NCBI GenBank assembly: GCA_024811115.1
Contig: JAKOGH010000399.1
Location: 62,001-126,000 of the forward strand
Direction: 5' to 3'
Length of the DNA stretch: 64,000 nt
DNA from: Terana coerulea
Taxonomy: Eukaryota > Basidiomycota > Agaricomycetes > Polyporales > Phanerochaetaceae
In this document: positions 1-11,241 of the stretch, in pieces
Numbering within the stretch: position 1 is the stretch's first letter
Layout of the letters: each line of letters starts with the position of its first letter
The notes under the pieces: model-generated
The model's database searches: none
What the model was told of the DNA's origin: nothing
The model's input: only the letters and a program-made list of their open reading frames with translations
Position numbers and translations under genes: made by a program

Positions 1-1314
1 AACTAAATTATATTATTTACAGTCACACCGTGGCCGTCACGCCCGGATGCGTAGCTTTAAATGTTAAGGTGGCCACCCCGTCGTGTCGCAAGGGGCTCTC
101 TCTAACTCAGGGCTAAATTTATACGTCAGCCAGGCGCCCAGCCAGGATACCGCGGCCATCGCCAGGATGGTCTACCGAATCCTGCAGCGTCAGGGCCAGG
201 GTGCGTGACCCGATCCTGAACCTGAGTACTCAGGATTCGGTAGACCATCCTGGCGATGGCCGCGACACGACTCGGTACCAGGCGCACTCCCCAGGATGGT
301 CTACCGAATCCTGAGTGATCCTGACACGAAGGACGTGATCCTGGCCCTGGGAGGGGGGAGGTACCTGGGAGGACCGAATCCTGAGTGATTCTGAAACCTG
401 GGGGATAGGGGGTTAAGAGCAAGTGTTTACATTAAGAATTTTTTTAATTAGGATTATTGTCTTATTCCTAAATACTATTATACCGTCCAACGTTTCGCTC
501 GCTATAAGCCTGATGCCGACTGACTGATAGGGGGCATTTCTAGGCACCATCAACTAAAAAAAAATAAATTAAAAAAGGTTTTTTTTTTAGTTATAGGGAT
601 AGAAAGATAATGTAATAGTCTCTAGTAAATAAGAATTAGCATGCTTATTATTAATTCTCTCGTTTCTCAGGGGCCAGGGCTCCAGGCCCGTCAGGCTTGC
701 ACCGGGTACCCGAGAGCTCCATCACGTACCCAGGATTCGGTAGTCCCAGGATACCGCGATATCGCGACTACCTTCACGGAGTGCGCATTCGTAGACCATG
801 CGCCAGGATGGTCTACCGAATCCTGAGTACTCAGGTACCTGGGAGGAGCGATATCGTGGTATCCTGAGACTCTGGGGAGCGGGAACCGTGTCGTGTCCCA
901 GGACACCGCGGCCATCGCCAGGATGGTCTACCGAATCCTGAGTACTCAGGTTCAGGATCGGGTCACGCACCCTGGCCCTGGCGCTGCAGGATTCGGTAGT
1001 CGCGGCCAGGATGGTCTACCGAATCCTGAATCGCGGTATCCTGATCCTGAATCGCTGTCGTTTCGGGAGCCGTGAACCGTGAACCGTGATATCAATGCTT
1101 GCACCGGGTACCCGAGAGCTCTCTTGCGCTTGAACCGTGATATCACGAGGCATGCGGTACCGCGAGCCTCCCAGGATGGTCTACCGAATCCTGAGTACAT
1201 GGTGCATTGATATCACGGTTCAAGCGCAAGACACGACACGACCCGGTTCACGGGAGCGAATCCTGAGTACCTGACGTACGTGATCCTGAGGGCCCTCCAG
1301 GGTGCAGCACCCTG
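1..1314. repeat. palindromic spacer downstream of nad5
   Basis: No gene recognised. Blocks of CAGGAT...ATCCTG, GCGATATCGC and CAGGTACCTG lie at 120-410 and 650-1310, around an AT-rich island at 420-650. The composite block described at 48478 occurs at 1099-1225, close to the nad5 stop. Confidence 0.65.
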
Positions 1315-4300
1315 TTACTGAGCGCTAGATTGAGAAGGTATTAAGACTAAGAATAATGATGCAAGATATATAATAAATAATCTAATTTCAGATCCCGCCC
1401 AGTTAAAGATAGTAGTATCTAATAAAACAGGAGCGAATACTAAGAATAGTAAAGAAAGTAAAGCTAAAGTAATATAAAGTGAATAAGTTGTTATTACTCC
1501 AGTATCTAACTTACTAATACTTGTTCCTGTATCAGTTAAAACATTAGATAAACCATAAGGCCCTACTAGTTCAATTACACCTCTATCTAAAACTTTAGAA
1601 ATAATATAACCAAGTTGTAAACCACCAGCAATGATATAGTTATTATATACAACATCAAATAGATATTTACCATTTAAAAATGTATATATTTCTCTACCTA
1701 GTGAAGTTTCAGTTAAATCGATTATAAAATTAGGTGAGTAATGATACAAGTACACAGCAATTAAAGCACCCAGTAAACTTAATATAGCAGGTAATAATTT
1801 AATTAATAAAGGTAAACTAAATTCAGCTTCTATTAAATTTACATTATTAGGGTGAATAAATAGTGAGTTACCAAAGAAATCAGAACCTACACCCACAAAA
1901 AGATCAGAAGCAAAATAACCAAAGAAAATACTAAATAAAGCTAATATAAACAATGGTATTATTACAGCTAAGTTTGCTTCATGAGAATTTAAATAAGATG
2001 TTTTGGGACCGTTAGGTACAGTTAAGAATACTAATGAGATTAATCTAAAGGAATAAAATGCAGTTAAACCTGCAGTAATACTTCCTAAGACATAAGCATA
2101 TGTTCCACTAAAACTATATTGTGCATAAGCTAATTCTATTATTAAATCTTTACTATAGAATCCAGTTAACCATGGTGTAGCTAATAATGATAGTGAACCA
2201 ACTAACATTGCAGTATAAGTAAATGGTAAGAAGTTGATTAAACCTCCCATTTTTCTTACATCTTGTTGATCAGCAAAACTATGAATTACTGCCCCAGCAC
2301 CTAAGAATAATAAGGCTTTAAAAAATGCGTGGTTAACAACATGCATTAAGGCAACATTGTATTGTGATAACCCCACAGCCATTACCATATAACCTAATTG
2401 GCTTATAGTACTGAACGCTATTATTCTTTTTAAATCATTTTGAACTAAACCACAAGTTGCTGCAAAAAGGCTGTTGAAGCCCCTACTAGAGTAATTACTA
2501 GTAACGCAGTACTACTATATTCTAATATTGGAGATGATCTAACTAATAAATACAACCCGGCTGTAACTAGTGTGGCCGCATGAATTAAGGCTGAAACCGG
2601 AGTAGGCTTATATATATTTATATAACTTTCAGGTGTCAGTCGGGTCGTGTCAGGATCACGTACGTGATCCTGACCCTTGATGCGCAAGCGCAAGCTTGAA
2701 CCGTGAACCGTGAACCGTGAACCGTGAACCGTGATATCACGACACGACACTCAGGTACCTGGGACCACGACACGAGAGCTCTCTTGATGCGCAAGCGCAA
2801 GCTTGAACCGTGAACCGTGAACCGTGAACCGTGAACCGTGATATCACGACACGACACTCAGGTACCTGGGACCACGACACGAGGCATGCGGTACCCGCGA
2901 GCCTCATGTACATGGATGGGCTACCGCAAGCATGAATTCGGTAGACCATCCCGGTGATGGGCTCATGTACTCAGGATTCGGAGACCATCCTGGGGCATGG
3001 TCTACCGAAAGCTCGCGGATACCGCATTCCGCGAGCAAAGCATCGCCCGATCCTGGCATAAAAAAGTATATCTTTTTCATATATATAATGGACTTTATCT
3101 TCATTTTTTAAATAAAACGGTTAACGTAAAGTCTCTGGGGGTACATACTTATTTAGGTTCCCTGCTGATCTACATAATTACACTTGAAATTTTAACTTAA
3201 AAAAAGTATTCAAGGTTTTAAATGTCTCAGCATATAGTTCACTATTTAATGTTAATCCTTTTTTTAACATAAGGAAGGCCCTACACCTTTTTAATTTTTT
3301 TATTTATTTTTTTTTAGTTAGCAGGCATGCGCAAGGGAGGCAGGAGGATGGAGCTCCATCCTTCTGCCTTCGTCACTACTTAATCTTACTCTCAAATGAA
3401 TTAATTTTTATATTGTACTCAGGATCACTCAGGTACCTCCCTTGATGCGCTCCTCCCAGGTACCTGAGTACTCAGGATGCGGCTGCGGATTCGGTAGACC
3501 ATGCCCATGCCCAGCACTCCGTGAAGGAGACCATCCTGGCTTGCTCGCGGTACCGCATGCCCATCCTGGGCATGCTCGCGGATACCGCATTCCGCGAGCA
3601 AGCCTGGTGCACGGGTCCCAGGATCACTAGTGATGGGCATGGGCTCATGTACTCAGGATTCGGAGACCATCCTGGTGTATGGGCTACCGCAAGCTCGCGG
3701 ATACCGCATTCCGCGAGCAACCGCAGCCTGAGGGATATCCCGCGCCGAGCGCATTGGCCAGGTACCTGAATCAATGCGCAAGCGCAAGAAGGGAGTGATG
3801 GGCATGGGCTCATGTACTCAGGATTCGGAGACCATCCTGGTGGATGGGCTACCGCAAGCTCGCGGATACCGCATTCCGCGAGCAAAGCATCAGCCTCCCG
3901 TAGTCAGGATCGGCTCACGCACCCTGGCTGACACCTGGAAAATCTGAATTAGGTAAGATAATATATAACTATAAAAAAAAAAAGCATAAATAAGAAAATA
4001 TAAAAATAAGGTTAATAAAATTATGTAAATTAAACACAATCAGGTACCTGGGGCGTGAATAACCTTCCATACTTCCAGGTAACCAACTATGTAAAGGAAT
4101 TTGAGCTGATTTAGCCATAGCTCCAGTTAATAGTAATAAACCAATAATTGTAATAGCAGTTTCATTCATAAATGATCCTAAACTAAACACAGTGGCATAA
4201 TCTATTGAACCGAATAGGGCAAATATAGCAAAAAATCCAATACTTAAACCCATATCCATGGCACTCAAATTTATCATGCAATTAAATTTTTGGGAATTTT

Positions 4301-7300
4301 CTTTTGTGTTCATTCTATCTTTGATTAATTGAATTTGAGCTAGTCCTATGGGGCTTAGATGTTTACCTTCACCGATTAAAGTAGCAATTTCACAAAAATC
4401 TTGATAATCTAATTGTTTGACCCCCCGAATTGAATGGGCTTTAAAAATAGGAATAATTTTTTTATTTATGTCTACAAATTTACCCACTGTAAATACGAAA
4501 GCATTTTCACTGTGAGAATAAACGGCTCCACAATTCAAATATTTAGCAATTAATTCTAATAATTTTTTATCTCTGTGGTGCTGCGAAGTTTTAAATATTA
4601 ATTGAATAATTTGACCTATTTTTTTTTTATTAGATTTTGAGATATTAACTAAAAAGCAACCTTCAGCGCTTGAAAATCCCGCAATCCAATTAGGATTTGG
4701 AATTTCAGTATAATTAATAACTGGTCTTGCGCTTGAACCGTGAACCGTGAACCGTGAACCGTGAACCGTGAACCGTGAACCGTGAACCGTGATATCACGA
4801 CACGACACTCAGGATTCGGTAGACCATCCTGGGACACGACACGACACGACACGACACGAGGCATGCGGTACCGCGAGCAAGCATGGCACTGGTCTATAAT
4901 TAATAAACTCTGATTTTTGCAAATCAGATAAGCCTAAGTTCATTGAAGCTCTAATATTAATAATTTGCTGTAGTCCTACGTCAGTCAAGTGAACCTTAGT
5001 GCTAATAAGGTTAACAATTTGTTTAAATAAATAAAAATCCGCAGCTTTTTGAGAGAGTAAAGGATAATTTACAAAGTGTGGAATTATAAAATTTGTTAAA
5101 TCATGAAGTGTATTTACTCTAAAGCTTCCTTCGCTCCGATTATTTTTTAGAACGATGCATGCGGTATCCGCGAGCAGGCAAAAAATTCTTGCAATTGTAA
5201 TAATAATTTCATATCCCTAGAGTGTAAAGAGATTTGAAAACTCGGTTTTACGACCCAACCAACTCTTCCTTTTATCCGTTTATCTATATATATGGCTATA
5301 CTGAAAGAAGCTTCACCGTCGCAAAAACCAGTAACAAACCATGGATCTAACTTAGTGAATTGAACTTGATGGGCATGCTCGCGGATACCGCATTCCGCGA
5401 GCAAGCATCTGTGGGGGAAACGGCGCCTACCGCACTGCTACAAAAAGGATGAAAGCGCCCTCCATTTAATTGTTTAGAAAGGACTTTGATTTGATAGTTT
5501 CTTTCGAAACCCATTAGAGTACACCTTAAGAGCGAATTACTTCTCAGGATCACGGCCTCATGTCCATGGTTGGTGCTATGCGGTATCCGCGAGCAAGAAC
5601 ATGATTGTGAACCGTGATATCAATGCACCATGTACTCAGGATTCGGTAGACCATCCTGGGAGGCTCGCGGTACCGCATGCCTCGTGATATCACGGTTCAA
5701 GCGCAAGAGAGCTCTCGTGACCCCGGTAGGGAGACACGGTGCAAGCCTGGTAAAATAATTGCTCCAACTACCGTCTACTCGTTGCTCTTTTACAGTACTA
5801 TTTAATAATACTGATTTAGATCCGCGATATCCCATTTCACTTTCGTTCATCTCCTGACTTATTACCGTACCCAGGTAATTATTCTGGCCACTTATAGCCT
5901 TTCGACTATAGCTTGGTATCAGGAGCTTTAGGGTGTCCCCGGAGTTTGATAGTTTTAGGCACATTAGAGAGATCCGACCCCTCAAAGCACCTACTCTATT
6001 CATAGTTAAAGCTAGTATAGCTGCTTTATTCGCTTGTAATCGAGTGAACCAGAAGTTAATTAATAGATAAGAAACTACTCCGATTCCTTCCCACGATTAA
6101 GCTTATATTTAAAAAAAAAAGAGACAAGCAGCAGCCCAGGGATCAGGATCCTCATAGCGTGTACACTCGGGATTCGGCCAGGCGCTCAGGATTCGGTAGT
6201 CCCAGGATACCGCGATATCGCGACTACCTTCACGGAGTGCGCATTCGTAGACCATGCGCCAGGTACCTGAGTACTCAGGTACCTGGGAGGAGCGATATCG
6301 CGGTATCCTGGGTACGTGATCCTGAGAGAGCACCCTGGGAGACATGCATGGTGCTGTGCGGTATCCGCGAGCAAGACCAGGCTCGGGATTCGGGTACGAG
6401 GCCCCGCTCCTTAGCGCCTGGGAGACACCTGTCAGGATTCGGTAGTCGCGGCCAGGCTTGCGGAGCTCCATCACGTACGTGATCCTGAATCGCGGTATCC
6501 TGGGAGGATCATGAAAAAACCCTATTTACCTATTTTGTATAACATAGAAGGATGCATATGTCCAATAGTCAATTCCGCTACTCTAGGTACTTCTTTTTTT
6601 GGTATAACTACAATCCATTGCCCTGGTCTTTTTAATGATTTACGGCTATTTATATTAAAATTACGCATCAACACTTCAATTAATAAGTCAACTTCAGCAT
6701 CAGCCAGGATTCGGTAGTCGCGATATCGCGGTATCCTGATTGTCGCGATACGCGGTATCTGTACGAAGATTTAAAGTACCATTGGAGCCTAAACCACCAT
6801 CATCCATAATCCAAAAAGCTAATCCCACTTCAGTTAAAATATCACCGATGTTTGAAGGTACAGTTTTAACCTTATCTTTATAAAATAAGTCCCATAAATA
6901 ATTAAAACAACCAGGATGCTACCGTGATATCACGATGCGAATCCTGTGTGTCCCTGGTACCTGAGGGATATCCCGGGATTCTAGTCTTAAATATTAGACT
7001 ATTATAAATTTTACCCGTCCGTTTGTCCGGCTTTCCTCAGGATCACGTACGTGATGGGCCTCAGGATTCGGTAGTCCCAGGATGGTCTACCGAATCCTGA
7101 GCGATATCGCGGTATCCTGGTCCTTGATGCGCAAGCGCAAGGCACGGGATACCGCGATATCGCGACTACCGAATCCATGCTTGCGGTAGCCCATCCATGT
7201 ACATGAGGCTCGCGGTACCGCATGCCTCCCAGGTACCTGAGTGTCGTGATATCACGGTTCACGGTTCAAGCGCAAGAGCACCAGGCTTGCTCGCGGAATG

Positions 7301-9094
7301 CGGTATCCGCGAGCATGCCCAGGATGGGCATGCGGTACCGCGAGCAAGCCTGGATGGTCTCCTTCACGGAGTGCTGGGCATGGGCATGGTCTACCGAATC
7401 CGCATCCGCATCCTGAGTACTCAGGTACCTGGGAGGAGCGCTTGATGGGCTCATGTACTCAGGATTCGGAGACCATCCTGGTGTATGGGCTACCGCAAGC
7501 TCGCGGATACCGCATTCCGCGAGCAAGCCTCATCACCCTGGTTAGTAGATTTAGGAGGGCTAAGAGTGTAAACCTTAAAAAGTTCGTATAAAAAGTAGAT
7601 ATACTCAGAATGAATAGAAATACTCTGATCAAACCGACCCCGGTAGGGATAATCGGATATTACTATTGCTAGTGGCTTTTTCTAATGAGACGTCCCCTAA
7701 AGTAAGACCGATTAAAGCTTGTTTATGATAATCAGTTAATGTTAAAGGGTTATCTGAGTTAGCCCGTTTTCTTGGTTTTGGAGGTTTTTCCGGCGTAGCC
7801 TTTGTAGTAAATTTTGCAGTCTGTCAGGATTCGGTAGACCATCCTGGGACTAATATTAAACTTGAAAGTCCGACGTTTTCTCAGGATCACGGACCCAGGT
7901 ACTGCGGTAGCCCTTGATGGGCATGCGGTACCGCGAGCAAGCCAGGATGGTCTCCTTCACGGAGTGCTAGGCTGCCGCATCCTGAGTACTCAGGATTCGG
8001 TAGACCATCCTGGGAGGAGCGCCTGGCTGCTGAATATCTCATTCTTATTCTTAAATAATTAGACATTGGATTCTATCTTAGGGTGCTGTGATCCTCAGGA
8101 TCACAGCACCCTTACTACGTAGAATCTCTGAGGACACCTTAGTATTATAAAATTATAAATTAAGATTTTCCTGCTGGTTGTTTACTGTTTTAACAACAAA
8201 TCATTATTTTTTACCTAATCCATGCTTGCGGTAGCCCATCCATGTACATGAGGCTCGCGGTACCGCATGCCTCCCAGGTACCTGAGTGTCGTGATATCAC
8301 GGTTCACGGTTCAAGCGCAAGAGCACCAGGCTTGCTCGCGGAATGCGGTAGCCGCGAGCATGCCCAGGATGGGCATGCGGTACCGCGAGCAAGCCAGGAT
8401 GGTCTCCTTCACGGAGTGCTGGGCATGGGCATGGTCTACCGAATCCGCATCCGCATCCTGAGTACTCAGGTACCTGGGAGGAGCGCTTGATGGGCTCATG
8501 TACTCAGGATTCGGAGACCATCCTGGTGTATGGGCTACCGCAAGCTCGCGGATACCGCATTCCGCGAGCAAGCCTCATCACCCTGGGGCTGAAAGGTTCT
8601 GATTTAATATAAAGGTTCCAGCATATAGTAGTATTATTGTACTATTAAATTAAAGTACTTTGAGCCAGGAAGAATAGACCCACAAACATAACAAAATAAT
8701 TAGCACCTGAAACTAGCAGTAGCATGAAGAAAGTAAATAGGGATAAATATGAGAAAAACCGCTGGTTGTGAGGATCTTCTGACATATAATCAGTTGAGAA
8801 AATATGAATTAATGAAGATATATAAAGAACTGGAATAAACATTGATACAGTTAATTGATCAAATAAGAATTCCCATGATATACTCATAAATTCGGAATCC
8901 ACCCAATTAACTAAGTGTATTGAAACGGGTGATCCACAGATACCTACTTCATAGTAAGCCACACTAGCTAATATCGAAGATAGTATTAGACAAGTACAAG
9001 TAATTAGGTGTGCTCCTGTTACACCTATTTTTCTACCCAGTAAACCTGAGACTAAAGAACCCAATAAGGGTAAAATTAAAATTGAAATATACAT
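1315..9094 (-). CDS. nad5: NADH dehydrogenase subunit 5 (4 exons)
   Basis: Large antiporter-like proton-pumping subunit of respiratory complex I, inner membrane. Exons by protein continuity: 8678-9094 (139 codons, starts [12 protein letters not shown]), 5989-6093 (35 codons, starts WEGIG), 4062-4256 (65 codons, starts DMGLSIG and ends LPGSMEG) and 1315-2606 (starts [11 protein letters not shown], holds [15 protein letters not shown], stop TAA). All phases match if one base is added to an A5 run (T5 on the coding strand) at 2464-2468, just before the conserved segment [14 protein letters not shown]; without it the frame breaks. Total about 669 aa, normal for fungi. The start ATG overlaps the nad4L stop by one base (TAATG), a common fungal arrangement that fixes the start. 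The frameshift is probably a sequencing error. Identity is certain; exon ends are accurate to a few bases. Confidence 0.95.
2607..4061 (-). other. group I intron nad5-i3
   Basis: Separates the nad5 segment ending SWLPGSMEG from [11 protein letters not shown]. On the minus strand, around 3118-3175, it has the conserved GATCAGCAGGGAACC segment followed by CAGAGACTTTACG, and an ATATGCTG element near 3225-3235. This is the order typical of a group I catalytic core. No endonuclease ORF was recognised. The two ends (2640-3060 and 3420-3935) are packed with GC-rich palindromic modules. Confidence 0.75.
4260..5375 (-). pseudogene. LAGLIDADG homing endonuclease, interrupted, in nad5-i2
   Basis: Double-motif LAGLIDADG DNA endonuclease that promotes intron homing. 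Motif 1 is [15 protein letters not shown] (about 5315-5360), motif 2 is [15 protein letters not shown] (about 4665-4705). The segment [20 protein letters not shown] shows the linking part is present. It is interrupted at 5157-5176 by GCATGCGGTATCCGCGAGCA, which brings stops into the frame, and at 4727-4887 by a larger palindromic element flanked by ACTGGTC direct repeats. The C-terminal frame reads into nad5 exon 3 without a stop, which is odd. Motif residues are intact, so activity was lost, if at all, through these insertions. Confidence 0.8.
4720..4894. mobile_element. GC-rich palindromic insertion with 7-bp flanking direct repeats
   Basis: About 161 bp of GC-rich sequence sits inside the LAGLIDADG ORF of nad5-i2. 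It carries about eight AACCGTG tandem units, a TGATATCA centre, a CAGGAT...ATCCTG hairpin, repeated ACGACACGACACG and a GCATGCGGTACCGC arm. The left flank ends ACTGGTC (4720-4726) and the right flank begins ACTGGTC (4888-4894). Removing the element and one copy restores a continuous protein reading ...FINYRPVINY..., so the repeats look like a target-site duplication made on insertion. Confidence 0.75.
6522..7850 (-). pseudogene. LAGLIDADG (type 2) endonuclease in pieces, in nad5-i1
   Basis: Three separated pieces form one homing-endonuclease protein. Piece 1 (about 7850-7545) reads [17 protein letters not shown] then [19 protein letters not shown]. Piece 2 (6905-6763) reads [20 protein letters not shown], the second catalytic helix. 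Piece 3 (6711-6522) reads [19 protein letters not shown] and ends [10 protein letters not shown] with TAG. Between pieces are GC-rich palindromic blocks. Piece 1 is frameshifted by a 13-bp insert at 7637-7649 (ACCCCGGTAGGGA on plus), a fragment of a repeat found elsewhere in the window. Clearly a decayed gene unless the inserts are removed from RNA. Confidence 0.8.
7171..8583. repeat. composite palindrome block of about 360 bp, two near-identical copies
   Basis: Copies at 7171-7531 and 8217-8583. A third, slightly shorter copy is at 52594-52952, and its right half recurs at 30415-30672. Each runs through the same module order: CCATGTACATGAGG, GCGGTACCGC arm, CAGGTACCTGAG, GTGATATCAC with CACGGTT units, GCTCGCGGAATGCGGTATCCGCGAGC hairpin, CTCCTTCACGGAG, CAGGTACCTG, CAGGATTCGGAGACCATCCTGG, and a second CGCGGATACCGCATTCCGCG hairpin. 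Copies differ by a few bases. Such long identity far apart implies recent copying or gene conversion. Confidence 0.85.
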
Positions 9095-11241
9095 TATGAA
9101 GTTTTTATTGTTTTTAGTGAAATGTTTCCTCTTCGTTTTCCCCCTTTCCATAGAAAACAGTAAATTTTCCTTAGGAAGGCTAGGGTATTCTCATAACTAT
9201 TAAGTTATGCCTGACTATATTTTAAGCAAATAATCATAATAGCTATAATGCCCCGCGTCCACCGTGCTTCGATGCGCAAGGGCACGAGTGATACACGCGA
9301 GCGACGTACGGATATGATTATAAACCAACCAACATTTAGTCGATGAACTGCACACCCTTTCCTAATGGTAGTAAGTGCTTGGCTGCGGATATTCTATTTC
9401 ATTTCTTCATACAAATCGTTATTACCATACAACGAGTCATTACCTGTTCCATTAATACATTACTGCATTAATTTGGTAGATTTGTCTTTAAGAAGTCCCC
9501 GCAATTTGATGGTTTCGCCCTCTTACATAAATTATGCACCGCGATGCCTCGTGCACCATGCGCCATGCAAGCATGATAGCCGTGATACACGAGACAAGTA
9601 TATGGGGCACGAGTGTAAACATAAAGCGCAAGTCATGCATGCCCCACATCCGTGACACATCCGTGACACATCCGTGACACATCCGTGACACATCCGTGAC
9701 ACATCCGTGACACATCCGTGACACATCCGTGAGGGACCGCGACGTACGAACTGGCACCGGCTACGCGGCTACGCGTAGCCGATGCAGTGCCAAGAAGACT
9801 AGATGAAGGTTCACTTCACCTGGATCAAATATTCTCTGGACCTTAATCTTTTCTATGATTATTTATAGTTTTAGTTTTGTAATAATTTGTCATTCTATTT
9901 TTTAATAGTAAAATTTTTTCTAAACCTAGACCATCTGGACTTAAGTGTTCTTTATTTTTGATAATTCCAGCCGCACTATTAAAATCTAAATAATTTAAAT
10001 ATTTTGATCCTAATATAGGATGTTCTTCAAAAAAAGGAATAATATGTTCAATTATGTGATCAATTTTTGTAACTATAAATTCACAAATTAATCTATTTTT
10101 ATAATTAGCAACGTATCCACAATTAAAGAAGGCTACAAAACTTTCTAGTAAAAATAAATCTATTGAATGTTGAGAAATTGAAAATCTTAATGATGTGGCT
10201 AACCCACTTTTTGTTTTAGATTTTTGAACTGTAATAAAAAACTCCTGTACAAAAACCTGCCATCCATTCAGGTTTTATATTATTATGTAGTGGAATATTA
10301 CTACTTTCTAACCTTTGTGAAGGTAAAGTATCAGGGAAACCTTCTTTTAAATTTTCAGTTAAACCTGTGTTTAAAGATGCTTTAATGTTAACTATTTTTT
10401 TAATTCCTTCTAAAGTACTATGCTCTTTATTTAGCATTAATAAAATAATTTCTTTAAATAAAATATAATCTCCCTGTTTTTTAGTAAGTAAAGGATATTT
10501 ATCAAAATGAGGAATAATGACATTAGCTATATCATTTAAAGTACTTACTCTAAACTCAACTGCTAAATTATTATTAACTTTAGAGATATAGCCTATACCC
10601 CCGAAAAATTTTTGGGTTTTTTCCATTAAAGTTCTATCTATTTCATGCATTTTTATTTGTACTCTAGCTTGAACGTTCCATCCTGTTTTATATCTAGGAT
10701 TTTTTAAAATAGTAACTACAAAAGAGCTTTCGGCGTCAAAAAGACCAGTAATGAACCAAGGGTCTATAGAATAATTATTAAATGTAGAATAATTTCTCGC
10801 TCCTTTTCCACCGCCGTACGGAGAGAAGAGAGGTCCCGTGCTCCATGCACGCGCCGTGATACACGAGAACGCTTGCGCGGGCCGTGATACACGATAGATA
10901 TCCGTGCATCGCGCTTGCGCGGGATGCGGTGCACGACATTTATTTACATTTTTTACGAAAGGTTTACTATAGGATAGATAGTCAGATAACAGAGAAATGG
11001 TTAATCTATAAAAAGCTACAAGAATACTTAAACCTATAACTGATTCTGCACCTGCTATTGAGATTATAAATATACTAAATGTTTGTCCTATACCATCATC
11101 AAAACTGAATGAGCTAATTAGAACTAATAGTGTAACAGCTAATAGCATAATTTCGATGGCTATGATCATAAGGATAATATTTTTTCTATTTAAAATAAAC
11201 CCTAAAATACCGATTAAAAATAATAATAATGACAGATTCAT
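9094..11241 (-). CDS. nad4L: NADH dehydrogenase subunit 4L (2 exons)
   Basis: Small membrane subunit of complex I (NuoK family). Exon 1, 11002-11241, encodes 80 residues from [15 protein letters not shown] to the conserved end ILVAFYRL. Exon 2, 9094-9132, encodes [12 protein letters not shown] and a TAA stop. Together this gives 92 aa, close to the usual 88-90. Exon 2 is too short to stand out as an ORF; it was found because YRL-RG is the conserved C-terminal junction and because its stop overlaps the nad5 ATG by one base. The intron carries a LAGLIDADG ORF that continues in frame from exon 1. The gene very likely shares a transcript with nad5. Confidence 0.93.
9649..9733. repeat. 11-bp tandem repeat
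   Basis: Eight successive copies of CCGTGACACAT at a fixed 11-base period inside the nad4L intron. It differs from the dispersed palindromes and may reflect local slippage. The ACGG/CCGT content resembles the CACGGTT units seen elsewhere. Confidence 0.9.
9843..10800 (-). pseudogene. LAGLIDADG homing endonuclease, frameshifted, in nad4L intron
   Basis: Reads on from nad4L exon 1 through a GC-rich linker. Motif 1 is [15 protein letters not shown], followed by [13 protein letters not shown] and [20 protein letters not shown]. Motif 2 begins [11 protein letters not shown] near 10250 but the expected G-E-G-S residues are missing: about 8 nt are lost and the frame changes. The remainder continues in another frame as [13 protein letters not shown] and ends [19 protein letters not shown] to a TAA at 9843. 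Loss of the second motif's acidic residue would abolish cleavage, so this looks like a genuine pseudogene rather than a one-base error. Confidence 0.75.

Larger units (their letters stand above)
4257..5988 (-). other. group I intron nad5-i2
   Basis: Lies between nad5 exon 2 (ends ALTMNRVG) and exon 3 (starts DMGLSIG). On the minus strand, 5950-5750 contains a CCTAAAGCTCCTGATACC element and downstream core-like sequence expected for group I introns. A LAGLIDADG ORF occupies 4260-5375. Three GC-rich insertions are visible: a block near 5560-5745 between intron core and ORF, a 20-bp mini-element at 5157-5176, and a 161-bp element at 4727-4887. Confidence 0.75.
6094..8677 (-). other. group I intron nad5-i1
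   Basis: Separates nad5 exon 1 (ends YFVMFVG) from exon 2 (starts WEGIG). Minus-strand core-like sequence lies at 8110-8195 (ACCAGCAGGAAAATC, then CCTCAGAGATTCTACG) and an ATATGCTGG element near 8612. It carries a shattered LAGLIDADG ORF at 6522-7850. Two near-identical blocks of about 360 bp of palindromic modules (7171-7531 and 8217-8583) sit in it. Confidence 0.75.
9133..11001 (-). other. group I intron in nad4L
   Basis: Interrupts nad4L between YRL and RG near the C-terminus. The 3' part on the minus strand (9240-9180) contains AAAATATAGTCAGGCATAAC, resembling the core element near the 3' end of group I introns. A LAGLIDADG ORF continuous with exon 1 fills 9843-10800. Palindromic GC content is lighter than in the nad5 introns, but an 11-bp tandem array is present at 9649-9733. 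Confidence 0.75.

Noticed and set aside
126..1200. Several ORFs of 60-98 codons in the first 1.2 kb
   Set aside because: Their peptides ([17 protein letters not shown] and the like) are translations of the palindromic modules, recur all over the window on both strands and lack any native sequence.
2445..2750. Separate gene ending FLQQLVV
   Set aside because: It is the first part of nad5 exon 4, ended only by the one-base shortfall at 2464-2468.
7171..7531. CRISPR array
   Set aside because: Repeated units are palindromes in variable order and spacing, there are no unique equal-length spacers, and this is a mitochondrial genome.
9488..9757. ORFs on the minus strand with repeated [11 protein letters not shown] peptides
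   Set aside because: This is only the translation of the 11-bp tandem repeat at 9649-9733.
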